DNA from: Hafnia psychrotolerans
GTDB taxonomy: Bacteria; Pseudomonadota; Gammaproteobacteria; Enterobacterales; Enterobacteriaceae
Direction of reading: 5' to 3'
Length of the DNA stretch: 64,000 bases
Assembly (NCBI RefSeq): GCF_014639435.1
Contig: NZ_BMFZ01000005.1
Coordinates: 274,040-338,039 of the forward strand
The translations under genes were made by a program, and so were the position numbers. Positions 20,304-30,383 of this stretch are shown here, piece by piece. The notes under the pieces were generated by a model. That model was not told the origin of the DNA. It saw only the letters and a list, made by a program, of their open reading frames with translations, and ran no database searches. The first letter of the stretch is position 1; each line of letters opens with the position of its first letter.

Positions 20304-20517
20304 ATAAGTGGAATGAATAATATTTATTTCAAACGGATAAAATTGTTCAGGCGTTTTTGATAACTCTTAATGTGCTCTTCTTTTTTACCAAAACTGAGGT
20401 TGTCTACCGGGTTTTATTGCCCCGTTTTTTTTCAAAGTGACCACTTCTGTTTATTAACACCATTCACTGACACTAACACTGACAGATTACTCTCTTCTTC
20501 ATTGATGATATGAACTT

Positions 20518-21651
20518 ATGACGAAAAAATATTTGAAATTTTCGGTGATTGCCGTTGCATTAGGGCTATTAAGTGGCTGTAACGTGCTACCTGGACAGGA
20601 TCTTAGCACTTCAGGTAAAGACATCATCAAAGCGCAGGACAGTGATTTTGATCTGGATAAAATGGTTAACGTATTACCGATGACACCAGGTTTGATCGAC
20701 AAGCTGCGTCCGGTACCGGTTAACGCCCGTTCCAATCCGCAGTTAGATGCTCTCCTCAGCCGCTATGAATACCGTGTTGGTGTGGGTGACGTGCTCATGG
20801 TGACAGTGTGGGAACACCCGGAATTGACGACGCCGGCAGGGCAATATCGCAGCGCCAGCGATACAGGTAACTGGGTCAATGCAGATGGCACTATATTCTA
20901 TCCCTATATCGGCAAGGTCGCGGTTGCAGGTAAAACATTGAGCGAGATCCGTAAAGATATCAGCCGCCGGCTAACTACCTATATTGAAAGCCCGCAGGTC
21001 GATGTCAGCATCGCGGCATTCCGCTCACAAAAAACCTACATTACGGGTGAAGTGGCGAAATCTGGCCAGCAGGCGATTACCAATATTCCATTGACTGTGA
21101 TGGATGCGATCAATGCCGCGGGTGGCCTGGCTCCTGATGCCGACTGGCGTAACGTCGTACTGACCCACAACGGCCAGGATTCCAAAATCTCATTATATGC
21201 CCTAATGCAAAGGGGCGACCTGACACAGAATAAATTGCTCTATCCCGGGGATATTCTGTTTATTCCGCGTAATGATGACCTGAAAGTATTTGTAATGGGT
21301 GAAGTCGGCAAGCAGGCGACGCTGAAGATGGATCGCAGTGGTATGACGCTGGCTGAAGCATTGGGCCATGCAGAAGGTATTTCGCAGGCGATGAGCGATG
21401 CCAGCGGTATCTTTGTCGTGCGTCAGTTGAAAAATGATAAAACCGGCAAGATTGCCAATATCTATCAGTTAAATGCACAAGATGCCTCCGCGATGGTGCT
21501 GAGTACTGAATTCCAACTGCAACCGTACGATATTGTCTATGTCACCACAGCCCCTGTTGTTCGTTGGAATCGCGTTATTTCACAACTGGTGCCGACCATC
21601 ACAGGTCTGCATGATATGACAGAAAACGTTCGCTATATCAGGAACTGGTGA
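20518..21651 (+). CDS. wza: Wza outer-membrane polysaccharide export lipoprotein
   Basis: Forms the octameric translocon that carries polysaccharide from periplasm to surface. Length 377 (E. coli Wza 379). Lipoprotein signal peptide with lipobox LLSGC (Cys at about residue 21). The polysaccharide export domain follows ([21 protein letters not shown], about 83-105), then SLBB-type repeats, and an amphipathic C-terminal helix ([20 protein letters not shown]) of the kind that makes the outer-membrane alpha-barrel. The start codon has a weak ribosome site. wzb begins 4 nt after the stop. Confidence 0.95.
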   Translation: MTKKYLKFSVIAVALGLLSGCNVLPGQDLSTSGKDIIKAQDSDFDLDKMVNVLPMTPGLIDKLRPVPVNARSNPQLDALLSRYEYRVGVGDVLMVTVWEHPELTTPAGQYRSASDTGNWVNADGTIFYPYIGKVAVAGKTLSEIRKDISRRLTTYIESPQVDVSIAAFRSQKTYITGEVAKSGQQAITNIPLTVMDAINAAGGLAPDADWRNVVLTHNGQDSKISLYALMQRGDLTQNKLLYPGDILFIPRNDDLKVFVMGEVGKQATLKMDRSGMTLAEALGHAEGISQAMSDASGIFVVRQLKNDKTGKIANIYQLNAQDASAMVLSTEFQLQPYDIVYVTTAPVVRWNRVISQLVPTITGLHDMTENVRYIRNW

Positions 21652-21655
21652 GAAA

Positions 21656-22090
21656 ATGTTTAATTCCATTCTCGTTGTTTGTACTGGAAACATATGCAGA
21701 TCCCCGATTGCTGAAAGACTGTTACGAAATCATCTGCCAGTAAAAAAAATAGATTCTGCCGGTGTCAGCGCATTAGTCGGACATGCGGCAGATGATACTG
21801 CATGCTTAATCTCTGAGCAGAATGGTCTATCGCTGGAAGGGCATGTAGGACAGCAGTTTAGTGCATCCTTAGCGAGGAAATATGACCTTATTCTTGTGAT
21901 GGAAAAAGATCATATTGAGCAAATCTCAAAAATAGCGCCCGAAGCAAGGGGGAAAACCATGCTTTTGGGTTATTGGTTAGGACAAAAAGAGATATCTGAC
22001 CCTTATCGCAAGAGTTATGAAGCGTTTGAGTCTGTGTACGGGACTATTGACCTCGCATGTCAAAGTTGGATTGGCAAATTGAACAAATGA
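21656..22090 (+). CDS. wzb: Wzb low-molecular-weight protein tyrosine phosphatase
   Basis: Cytoplasmic phosphatase, 144 residues, that dephosphorylates the tyrosine tail of Wzc; cycling of that phosphorylation is needed for polymer assembly in group-1-type systems. The P-loop VCTGNICRSP (C-x5-R) is at about residues 8-17, and the general-acid Asp is in DPYRKSYEAF (about residue 117). It lies between wza and wzc with gaps of 4 and 16 nt. Confidence 0.95.
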   Translation: MFNSILVVCTGNICRSPIAERLLRNHLPVKKIDSAGVSALVGHAADDTACLISEQNGLSLEGHVGQQFSASLARKYDLILVMEKDHIEQISKIAPEARGKTMLLGYWLGQKEISDPYRKSYEAFESVYGTIDLACQSWIGKLNK

Positions 22091-22106
22091 TTATCAGGAT
22101 AAAAAC

Positions 22107-24278
22107 ATGGGATCTGGCGTAACCAAAAATACTGTTTTCAATGATTCAGACGAGATCAATGTCGGCCGTCTCATTGGGGAACTCGTTGATCATTGGAAAA
22201 TGATTATCGCAATAGTGTCGTTTACAACGCTTATTGCAATAATTTATGTTTTTTTCTCAACGCCAATTTATCAAGCGAGTTCGCTAGTTCAGGTTGAGCA
22301 AAAACAAGGAAACAGCATATTAAGTAGTTTGAGTCAGGTTCTCCCTGATACCGCTCCACAGTCAGCGCCTGAAATATCGCTATTACAGTCTCGAATGATT
22401 TTGGGTAAAACGGTTGATCAACTTGACCTACGACATGTTGTAAAGCAGAGCTATTTCCCATTGTTTGGCAAAGGCTGGTCAAGACTTACCGGTCAAAGCG
22501 AAGGAACCTTGGCAATCTCTGATATGAAGTTGTCAAGTGATGTGATCGGTTCAAATACAGTCGTCGTCACCATCATTGATAAAAATACCTTCACCGTTGA
22601 AGGCGAAGGTTTTAAATATGATGGGCATGTTGGGGTCATTTTAAAGAAACCCTATATATCATTATTAGTCACTAAGATAAATGCAGATGCGGGTACTGAG
22701 TTTGAGGTTAAAGAGTTATCAAGACTAGATGCCATTAACAATTTATCGAAAGCATTTGCAGTCAATGAACAAGGGAAAGACTCCGGGATGTTAAGTCTCA
22801 CATTAATAGGTGAGAATCCAGCACTAATCACTAAAATATTAGATAAAATCAGTACGAATTATTTGAATCAAAATATTGAACGCCAGGCGGCGCAAGATGC
22901 AAAAAGTCTCGAATTTTTAAATCGACAGTTGCCAGAGGTTAGGCAGGAACTTGATACTGCCGAAGACAAATTAAATGATTATAGAAAACAGAAAAATTCG
23001 GTTGATCTGTCATTAGAGGCTAAGTCTGTATTAGACCAAATAGTCAATGTCGACAATCAGCTCAATGAATTAACATTCAAAGAAGCAGAGATCTCACAGT
23101 TATATACAAAAGAGCATCCGACTTATAAAGCACTACTCGAGAAAAGAGCGACATTAGAGAATGAGCAAGCGAAACTTAATAAACAAGTCTCGTCAATGCC
23201 ATCGACACAGCAAGGAATCCTGAAGTTAAGCAGGGATGTTGAATCAGGAAGAGCGGTATACATGCAGTTGCTTAATCGCCAGCAAGAACTCAGCATCTCT
23301 AAATCGAGTGCTATCGGTAATGTAAGGATTATTGACCAGGCGATTACCGATCCTAAACCTGTTCAACCAAGGAAGTTACTTGGCATCCTTATAGGGATGT
23401 TTATTGGTGGTTTTATTGCAATAGGAGCAATTATTCTAAAAATCTCATTGCGACATGGCATTGAGTCTTCTGAAGAGTTAGAAAATCTGGGGGTTAATGT
23501 CTACGCTAACGTTCCAATATCAGAATGGCTAAATAAAAATAATAACAAAGCCCGGCAATTAGGGAGTAGAAGGCATACCGTTGACGCAAAAAACAGTTTA
23601 CTGTTCTTAACGAACCCCGCTGATATTTCGATAGAGGCAATAAGAGGTTTAAGAACCAGCTTACACTTCGCGATGATGGAAGCAAAAAACAAGGTGTTAA
23701 TGATTTCGGGGGCAAGCCCTAAGGCGGGTAAAACGTTCATTAGCTCTAACTTGTCAGCCACTATCGCAAATTCAGGGAAAAAAGTATTATATATAGATGC
23801 GGATATGCGTAAAGGCTACGTTCATAGAGTTTTAGGCGTCCCCGTAGAGGGTGGTCTCTCGGATTACTTATCTGGTCGTGAAGGACTGCCTAACATAGTT
23901 AAAGCAATAAAAGAGTCAGGCTTTGATTTTATATCAAGAGGAGCAATTCCTCCGAATCCTGCCGAGCTTCTAATGCATCCACGAATGCAAGCATTAGTGA
24001 CCTGGGCAAATGATAACTATGACCTTATTGTTATTGATACGCCTCCTGTATTAGCCGTTACAGATGCAGTTATTATTGGGTCTTATTCAGGTACTACGTT
24101 GCTTGTTGCTCGTTTTGAAGAAAACACTGCGAAAGAAATAGATATTAGCATAAGAAAACTGGAGCAAAGCAATGTTGAAGTTAAAGGCTGTGTGTTGAAT
24201 GGTATCGTTAGAAGAGCGAGTAGTCGATACGGATATGGATATAATGGCTATGGGTATTCATATGCTGACAAGAATTAA
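22107..24278 (+). CDS. wzc: Wzc tyrosine autokinase / polysaccharide co-polymerase
   Basis: Inner-membrane co-polymerase (723 residues) that controls chain length and couples polymerisation to export. N-terminal Wzz domain with membrane segments near 33-53 and 425-445 enclosing a periplasmic coiled-coil-rich region. The cytoplasmic BY-kinase domain has Walker A SPKAGKTFISSN (about 535), Walker A' LYIDADMRKG (about 565) and Walker B LIVIDTPP. The tail YGYGYNGYGYSYADKN is the tyrosine cluster that is autophosphorylated. AGGA precedes the ATG. Confidence 0.95.
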   Translation: MGSGVTKNTVFNDSDEINVGRLIGELVDHWKMIIAIVSFTTLIAIIYVFFSTPIYQASSLVQVEQKQGNSILSSLSQVLPDTAPQSAPEISLLQSRMILGKTVDQLDLRHVVKQSYFPLFGKGWSRLTGQSEGTLAISDMKLSSDVIGSNTVVVTIIDKNTFTVEGEGFKYDGHVGVILKKPYISLLVTKINADAGTEFEVKELSRLDAINNLSKAFAVNEQGKDSGMLSLTLIGENPALITKILDKISTNYLNQNIERQAAQDAKSLEFLNRQLPEVRQELDTAEDKLNDYRKQKNSVDLSLEAKSVLDQIVNVDNQLNELTFKEAEISQLYTKEHPTYKALLEKRATLENEQAKLNKQVSSMPSTQQGILKLSRDVESGRAVYMQLLNRQQELSISKSSAIGNVRIIDQAITDPKPVQPRKLLGILIGMFIGGFIAIGAIILKISLRHGIESSEELENLGVNVYANVPISEWLNKNNNKARQLGSRRHTVDAKNSLLFLTNPADISIEAIRGLRTSLHFAMMEAKNKVLMISGASPKAGKTFISSNLSATIANSGKKVLYIDADMRKGYVHRVLGVPVEGGLSDYLSGREGLPNIVKAIKESGFDFISRGAIPPNPAELLMHPRMQALVTWANDNYDLIVIDTPPVLAVTDAVIIGSYSGTTLLVARFEENTAKEIDISIRKLEQSNVEVKGCVLNGIVRRASSRYGYGYNGYGYSYADKN

Positions 24279-24328
24279 CGATTAATCTAACCATCAAAAC
24301 ATTGTCATTTAAGCCGGCTAAAGAATAT

Positions 24329-25522
24329 ATGAAAAAATTAAGAATAAATGTAGATGATATTGCGTGGTATACATTTCATATCTTTATATTTGTCAAAGCT
24401 TTTACCGGCCCATTAACATTATACCTCCCTTATGTCCGCTTTCTGCCAATAGCGATGATGGTTGTTTTGCTGGGATATAGAATATACACGGATGTTTTAA
24501 GGGGAAAGAAAATAGTCCTACTGTTAGTTTCCTTATTACTATATGTAGCAATAGGTATTATTAATAATTCACTTATTGGATCTGTTTTTGGGCTGTACAT
24601 TTTTGTTCCGTTTTTATTTGCATTTTTCTACTCATCAGTACTGTATGAACGTATTTTTTTTAATAATGCCAGGTTCAACTTTTTCTATTTTTTGAGTTGT
24701 GCAGCAGGAATATTTTATGTAAACCAATTTGGTGCGGCATGGATTGGTGCAGAACAAGAAATTGGCGGCGTGACCAAAGTGGTTTCGCGCGATTGGATAT
24801 CCGATGGCATGATAAGAAATCCTGGTTTTACGGGTACTTCGGTGAGTTCCGCCACATTAGTTATCATAACCTGTACGTTTCTTGGATTTTATTTAATAAG
24901 CAAAAGGCGTCTTATTAGTTTTGCTGTATTGTTTGCGTTGTCAGGTTATCTCATTTACTTAACAACAACTAAAACAACAATGGCTACTCTCGGCTTTGTC
25001 TTTGTGTTGGCATTCTGTACATCTTTGATTACGAGATATACAGTAAAAATAACTTTTCTACTGCTAAGCCTGTTTTCGTATTATTGCATGTTCAATATCA
25101 ATAATGTATCAACGGGTATGCTGACCAATACCATGCTAATTCGAATTTATCAAACATGGCCAAACGCCATGTTATTACTTGAGAATTCAACACAATATTT
25201 CATAGGTAAAGGATTTGGTTCAATTGGTGTTCCAACATATTACTTCACACCCGCCGAGGCAAATTCGGCAGATAATATGTTCGTGTACTTATATATCATA
25301 TTTGGCATAGCAAGTGTGATATTGGCATTTTACGGGATGATAAAATTTCTATATTTTAAGTTTGAATCATCCAAAGATAGTAAACAATTTTTCATTGTGG
25401 CTTTAGTCATTCTAACCGGTGGTATAACGTCAAACCTCTTCGAGGCATCATTCTACTCGGTGTATGGTGGAGTGATCATTGGTGTTGTTTTTTCCAAAAA
25501 AATAAGCTTGAAACTCACCTAA
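24329..25522 (+). CDS. Wzy-like polysaccharide polymerase
   Basis: Multi-pass inner-membrane protein of 397 residues with about 10-12 hydrophobic segments and a longer polar loop, the usual topology of O-antigen/exopolysaccharide polymerases that join repeat units in the periplasm. Sequence similarity in this family is weak, so the call rests on topology and position directly after wzc, where amsC sits in amylovoran clusters. ATG at 24329 is preferred; a TTG at 24302 is in frame. Base composition is clearly more A+T-rich than the flanking housekeeping genes. Confidence 0.75.
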   Translation: MKKLRINVDDIAWYTFHIFIFVKAFTGPLTLYLPYVRFLPIAMMVVLLGYRIYTDVLRGKKIVLLLVSLLLYVAIGIINNSLIGSVFGLYIFVPFLFAFFYSSVLYERIFFNNARFNFFYFLSCAAGIFYVNQFGAAWIGAEQEIGGVTKVVSRDWISDGMIRNPGFTGTSVSSATLVIITCTFLGFYLISKRRLISFAVLFALSGYLIYLTTTKTTMATLGFVFVLAFCTSLITRYTVKITFLLLSLFSYYCMFNINNVSTGMLTNTMLIRIYQTWPNAMLLLENSTQYFIGKGFGSIGVPTYYFTPAEANSADNMFVYLYIIFGIASVILAFYGMIKFLYFKFESSKDSKQFFIVALVILTGGITSNLFEASFYSVYGGVIIGVVFSKKISLKLT

Positions 25523-25576
25523 TACTTCAGTACAAGGAAGTGTAAAATGACACCCTGTATGCAGAGGTAACTGAAA

Positions 25577-26842
25577 ATGTTCAAAATGAAAATATCCTTT
25601 TTCCCATGTTTTTTGTCAGCATTAATGTGTATGAACGTAAGTGCTGCTGACCAGATACAAGGAATAGGGATACATGCAAATAAATATAGCAAGTCTGCTG
25701 AGAGCATTCTTGGTTTAATTAAGCAATCAGGGTTTGATTCATTCAGACAGGATCTTACCTGGAATGATATAGAAGTTATAAAAAATCATTATTCAATTCC
25801 GAAGAAGCTAGAAATTAATGATGCATTAATTAAAACCGCAGAAAGCCATAATATTTCGCCATTAGTTATACTGGACTATGGCAATAAAAATTACAACAAT
25901 GGTGGATACCCTACTAGTGCTCAAGATATTAAAGCATTTGCCGACTATGCTAAATGGGTAGCCGCACGCTATAAAGGTAAGGTTCCATACTATGAAGTAT
26001 GGAATGAATGGACTGTTGGCACAGGAATGAAAGGGAAAGGTGATATTCCTCCTTCTGAGGTATACCTACAATTAGTTAAAGCAACAAGTATTGCGATAAA
26101 ATCCGTTGATCCAACAGCTAAAGTCCTTGCTGGCTCACTGAACCCCATCAGCCCAAATGGCAGGCGCTTGAATATTTCGGATACAGTATGGTTCAATCAA
26201 CTGATAGATGAAGGGATCCTTAATTATATCGACGGAATTTCAATCCATCCTTACTCCTTCCTTAATGCTGATAAATCATTGAGAAACCCAGAGTTCAATA
26301 TACAAAAAATTGATGATTTCTATAATAGTATCAAGCCTAAAAATAATAAAGACATCCCAATTTATATTACAGAAGTGGGCGTACCAACGCATGCAGGCTT
26401 AGGTGGAGTGAGCCAGGAACAAGCTGCAGACTTTATTGTAAAATACACAATCCTGGCCAAATCAAAATCCTATATTAAAGGTGTCTGGTGGTACGACTTA
26501 CGCGACGATGGAACAGATTCAGACAATCAAGAACATAATTTTGGATTTTATGATAATAGTTTTAATCCTAAGCAGGCAGCTTTAGCATTTACTAATATGC
26601 ATAATACATTAAAAAACATGATTATCGATGGTGTGTCGGTCCATAAGAATAATAACAACCGGCAAGTGACAGTTTCGCTGAAAGACACTGCAAGTAATAA
26701 AAACTATAAGATAAACTGGAATGAAAATCAGTTGGAACAAAATGGGCGTTTAAAGTCTCTAAATCTAATGAAGAAAAACAATAGTTCCACGCCGGTTATT
26801 TATGATAAAAACAACCTAAGTGGTGATGTCTTTTTGAAATAA
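25577..26842 (+). CDS. Secreted clan GH-A glycoside hydrolase, PslG-like
   Basis: Exported enzyme of 421 residues. A signal peptide of about 23 residues ends at VSA. The (beta/alpha)8 fold is indicated by the acid/base motif YEVWNEW (Glu144) and the nucleophile motif YITEVGVP (Glu266), an arrangement typical of clan GH-A and closest to GH39-like enzymes such as PslG of the Pseudomonas Psl cluster. The C-terminal 80 residues probably form a small beta domain. Its place between the polymerase and the glycosyltransferases suggests it trims or recycles the polymer during export, as PslG does; the linkage cut is unknown. AGAGG precedes the ATG. Confidence 0.8.
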   Translation: MFKMKISFFPCFLSALMCMNVSAADQIQGIGIHANKYSKSAESILGLIKQSGFDSFRQDLTWNDIEVIKNHYSIPKKLEINDALIKTAESHNISPLVILDYGNKNYNNGGYPTSAQDIKAFADYAKWVAARYKGKVPYYEVWNEWTVGTGMKGKGDIPPSEVYLQLVKATSIAIKSVDPTAKVLAGSLNPISPNGRRLNISDTVWFNQLIDEGILNYIDGISIHPYSFLNADKSLRNPEFNIQKIDDFYNSIKPKNNKDIPIYITEVGVPTHAGLGGVSQEQAADFIVKYTILAKSKSYIKGVWWYDLRDDGTDSDNQEHNFGFYDNSFNPKQAALAFTNMHNTLKNMIIDGVSVHKNNNNRQVTVSLKDTASNKNYKINWNENQLEQNGRLKSLNLMKKNNSSTPVIYDKNNLSGDVFLK

Positions 26843-26861
26843 AACTCCTTTAGAGAATAAT

Positions 26862-28031
26862 ATGAAAAATATATTAGTCGTTGTACGATCTATTTCATTT
26901 GGCATTGGTGTTGGTGGGATGGAGAAAGCCGCCAATCAACATATATATGAAATGTATGAGAAAGGATATAAAATCCATCTGATTGCACCAGGTAATAAAG
27001 TGAAAGGGAACATACCCTCATTTATCAATTTCATTGATGTTCGCTGGCCTTATTGGGATAAATATAAAATACTCATGACAATGGGGCTGGCCTACTATCA
27101 ATGGTGTAAACATGTAGCTAATAAAATAAAAATCATGGAAGACGATATAGATATCATTCACTTTCATGGCGCATCAGCAGGAACATTATCCTTTTTAAAA
27201 AAGAATTTACTTGATAATAAAGCAACGGTTGTTAATCCTCATGGAATGGAGGAGTTTGGTTCTGGTTCTATTTTACGACTGGCTAATCGTTTATTTACCA
27301 GGTCATTATTAAGAAAATCTCATCTCGCTGATTTTGTAATAGCAACAGATACTATTTTGATAAAAAATGTTGAAGATAATTTAAAAATCCCTCCAGAAAA
27401 AATCTATGTAGTTCCGAATACAATTGATATTCAACAATTAAAAAAGAAAGCTAAAAAAAGAAATGAGACTAAAGGCCTTTGTATTGTGAGCGTGGGCCGA
27501 ATGGAGCATAACAAAGGCTATGACTTACTTGCAGCAGCCTTGGGGAAATTAAAATCCAAAAACAAAATTGATGCACATTTTTCATGGGATCATTATGGTA
27601 ATGGTAAAATGAAAGATAAAATCATTGAGTACAGCAACAAAAATAATATCCCGTTGAAAGTACACATGGGAGCATCGGATGAAGAGGTACAGTCTGCTAT
27701 TGCTAATAGTAGTATTTTTGTCCAACCGTCAAGATATGAAGGAAGCAGTCTTACAACACTAGAGGCGATGACACATGGTGCACTCATTGTCGCCATGCCA
27801 GTAGGTGGTATTCCAGATAAAATTTTCGATAAGAATACGGGTTTCTTATGTAAGTCTGTAACAGTACCGGAACTGGAAAAGAGCCTTAGTGAAGCACTTA
27901 ACAATATGCCTCATAATGAAATACGCGATAATGCTGAAAAGTATGTGCTAGAAAACTTTGATATAGCAGTTTCTACGCGTAAATACGATGAGCTATATAA
28001 AAGCATCATAACATCGAAGGACTGCCGATGA
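26862..28031 (+). CDS. Glycosyltransferase, GT4 family (1)
   Basis: Cytoplasmic retaining glycosyltransferase of 389 residues. The N-terminal Rossmann domain has the GGMEKA start typical of GT4. The C-terminal donor domain starts at VSVGRMEHNKGYD (about 208) and contains the EX7E motif EGSSLTTLEAM (about 289-299). It probably adds one sugar of the repeat unit; donor and acceptor are unknown. Its stop overlaps the next gene by 4 nt (ATGA). Confidence 0.88.
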   Translation: MKNILVVVRSISFGIGVGGMEKAANQHIYEMYEKGYKIHLIAPGNKVKGNIPSFINFIDVRWPYWDKYKILMTMGLAYYQWCKHVANKIKIMEDDIDIIHFHGASAGTLSFLKKNLLDNKATVVNPHGMEEFGSGSILRLANRLFTRSLLRKSHLADFVIATDTILIKNVEDNLKIPPEKIYVVPNTIDIQQLKKKAKKRNETKGLCIVSVGRMEHNKGYDLLAAALGKLKSKNKIDAHFSWDHYGNGKMKDKIIEYSNKNNIPLKVHMGASDEEVQSAIANSSIFVQPSRYEGSSLTTLEAMTHGALIVAMPVGGIPDKIFDKNTGFLCKSVTVPELEKSLSEALNNMPHNEIRDNAEKYVLENFDIAVSTRKYDELYKSIITSKDCR

Positions 28032-29149
28032 TCTTCTATTGTGAATCTAGAATATTCAGTGGCCAGGAAAGAATGTTTTTAACAGCAGCGTGTGCACGGT
28101 CACATCAAACAAAATGCATTCTCATTGTTAACAGCACTAATGACGCTGCGATAAAATTCTCCAAAAGCAACGGTCATTTTAGTGAAATTAAGTTAATAGA
28201 TAACTTTGATCAAAAATTTTCATCACTGTTTATATGGTTTCGCTGGAGCAGGATATATTCTTTATCTCAATATTTGAAAGAAAAGAGACGTCAATATCCA
28301 ATAATATGTGTATCTCAGGGACGAATAGAGTCTGGTAATATCGGCGTCCTTGCTGGAAAACTTGCAAGAATGAATATTATTTCTTACATCCCCATGGTAC
28401 ATAGTCATATTGAAATGGGATCAGGTAAGTTGAGTGGAACAATAAAGGATCTATTGTGCTCACCATTATATCGTTTACCAGACTCATTTATAACAATAAG
28501 TAATGAAGTGGCGATTGAGTTGAGAGAAAATTGCAGCGCGACAATCAAGGTTGTAGAAAACTTTGCCCAACGAAAGCCATTAGTTAAAGTCGAAGATGTT
28601 CCACCATTATTTTATGACAAAAGCTATTACAAATTAATACTCCCTGGACGCTTGCTTAACAAGCAGAAAGGACAATTAGACTTAGTAAGAGCGTTGAAAG
28701 TTGTTAGTGAAAAAACATCTCAAAATATATTATGTTATATTGTCGGTGATGGACCAGATGATAGCCTAATTAATAATGAAATTAAAAATCTCGACCTCAG
28801 CCATAACATTTTCATGCTGGGTAATAGAAGTGATTTATTAAGCATTATGTATGAATGTGACTTAGTCGTTCTCCCCTCTCTATTTGAAGGTGTTCCTTTA
28901 GTATTGTTAGAAGCAGCTATATTAGATAAAGATATTATTGCTTCCGACATTATTGGTTTTAAGAACTACATCTCAAAGAATGATGTTTTTTCACCGCATA
29001 ATACAGATTCACTGGCTAATAAAATAATATCAAAACTACGAAAAGACGCCACCAAAGCTATATACAATGAAAATCTTGAGCGTCTTCTTTCCCGGAATGA
29101 GGACATATTTACAACTGATTTTTGCAAAGTACTGAATGAATTATCTTGA
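28028..29149 (+). CDS. Glycosyltransferase, GT4 family (2)
   Basis: 373 residues, starting within the stop of the preceding glycosyltransferase (ATGA). The donor-binding half begins at LILPGRLLNKQKGQLDLV (about 208), with EGVPLVLLEAA as the EX7E motif (about 288-298). Sugar specificity cannot be read from the sequence. A+T-rich like its neighbours. Confidence 0.86.
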   Translation: MIFYCESRIFSGQERMFLTAACARSHQTKCILIVNSTNDAAIKFSKSNGHFSEIKLIDNFDQKFSSLFIWFRWSRIYSLSQYLKEKRRQYPIICVSQGRIESGNIGVLAGKLARMNIISYIPMVHSHIEMGSGKLSGTIKDLLCSPLYRLPDSFITISNEVAIELRENCSATIKVVENFAQRKPLVKVEDVPPLFYDKSYYKLILPGRLLNKQKGQLDLVRALKVVSEKTSQNILCYIVGDGPDDSLINNEIKNLDLSHNIFMLGNRSDLLSIMYECDLVVLPSLFEGVPLVLLEAAILDKDIIASDIIGFKNYISKNDVFSPHNTDSLANKIISKLRKDATKAIYNENLERLLSRNEDIFTTDFCKVLNELS

Positions 29150-29186
29150 GAGTTATTTAAAGAAACTTAATGAATAGGATTCTATA

Positions 29187-30344
29187 ATGAAAAATAAAGA
29201 CATTGTATTACTCTCTACAGCTGACTGGGATAATCCGTTTTGGACTAATAAGCAACATGTGGCGGTAGAATTATCTCGTCTTGGTTATAAGGTTTTTTAT
29301 ATTGACTCACTTGGTTTAAGAGCGCCGTCCTTTAATAAAAAAGACATGTCACGCGTTTTCAAACGAGTATCTAAACTATTTGCCGCCCCAAAGAAGAAAA
29401 GAGATAATCTTTGGGTATGGTCTCCTGTTACACTTCCGTGGAACAAATATAAGATAATTAGAACTTTTAATAAATTATATTTAAAAGGCATGATTAACTT
29501 CTGGACTCGTTATCTTAAATTTAAAGATAAAGTGATGTGGACATATAATCCTTTAACGAAACGCTTAGTCGATGTCAGCGACTATAACACTCTAATTTAT
29601 CACTGCGTCGATGAAATAAAAGCACAGCCAGGAATGCCGGTTACTATTTTAGAGGAAGCAGAAAGTGAATTAATTAAAGACGCAGATATAGTTTTCGTTA
29701 CCTCGCCCAATTTATATGAAAGTCGTAAAAAAATAAACTCGAACACATACTATCATTCAAATGTTGCAGATTTTAATCATTTTAATCGAAGTCTAACTGA
29801 GGATTTTCCTCGGCCATCAGATATTAAAGATATCCAAGGACCTATTTTGGGATTCATTGGTGCAATAAGTAGTTATAAGGTTAATTTTAAGCTTCTGAGT
29901 TATATTGCTACCAGTAGACCAGATTATCAGATTGTGCTTATCGGATTAGTCGGTGAGGGAGATCCAGAGACTGATGTATCCTTATTGAAAAATCATAAAA
30001 ACATACATCTTATTGGACCTAAAAGTTATAATGAGCTACCTGTATACTTGAAGTATTTTGATGTGGCTTTGCTACCTAATATGATTAACTCATATACAGA
30101 CAGTATGTTCCCTATGAAGTTTTTTGAATATCTTGCCGCTGGAAAAAACGTAGTCTCTGTCAATCTGAAAGCGATACAAGACTTTAAAGAGTACGTGAGC
30201 ATAAGCCTCACTAACGATGATTTTATCGCCGATGTCGATAATATTTTATTAGGCAACGGCATTCCACTAGAGAAGAGATTGGAACTGGCGAAGCAATTTA
30301 CCTATCACGAAAGAACACGAAAAATGTTAGAGCTGATTGAATAA
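29187..30344 (+). CDS. Glycosyltransferase, GT1/GT4-like (3)
   Basis: 385 residues. The N-terminus LLSTADWDNPFWTNKQHVA and the donor half (GFIGAISSYKVNFKLL..., then PMKFFEYLAAGKNVVS at about 310-325) match the group-1 glycosyltransferases often found in exopolysaccharide clusters and related to TuaH-type proteins. Together with the two preceding genes and the GT4 at 37416, four transferases plus the initiating enzyme would fit a repeat unit of about five sugars. Confidence 0.82.
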   Translation: MKNKDIVLLSTADWDNPFWTNKQHVAVELSRLGYKVFYIDSLGLRAPSFNKKDMSRVFKRVSKLFAAPKKKRDNLWVWSPVTLPWNKYKIIRTFNKLYLKGMINFWTRYLKFKDKVMWTYNPLTKRLVDVSDYNTLIYHCVDEIKAQPGMPVTILEEAESELIKDADIVFVTSPNLYESRKKINSNTYYHSNVADFNHFNRSLTEDFPRPSDIKDIQGPILGFIGAISSYKVNFKLLSYIATSRPDYQIVLIGLVGEGDPETDVSLLKNHKNIHLIGPKSYNELPVYLKYFDVALLPNMINSYTDSMFPMKFFEYLAAGKNVVSVNLKAIQDFKEYVSISLTNDDFIADVDNILLGNGIPLEKRLELAKQFTYHERTRKMLELIE

Positions 30345-30383
30345 TTGACCTGTTAACTACATTATCGCAAGATATAAAGGTAA

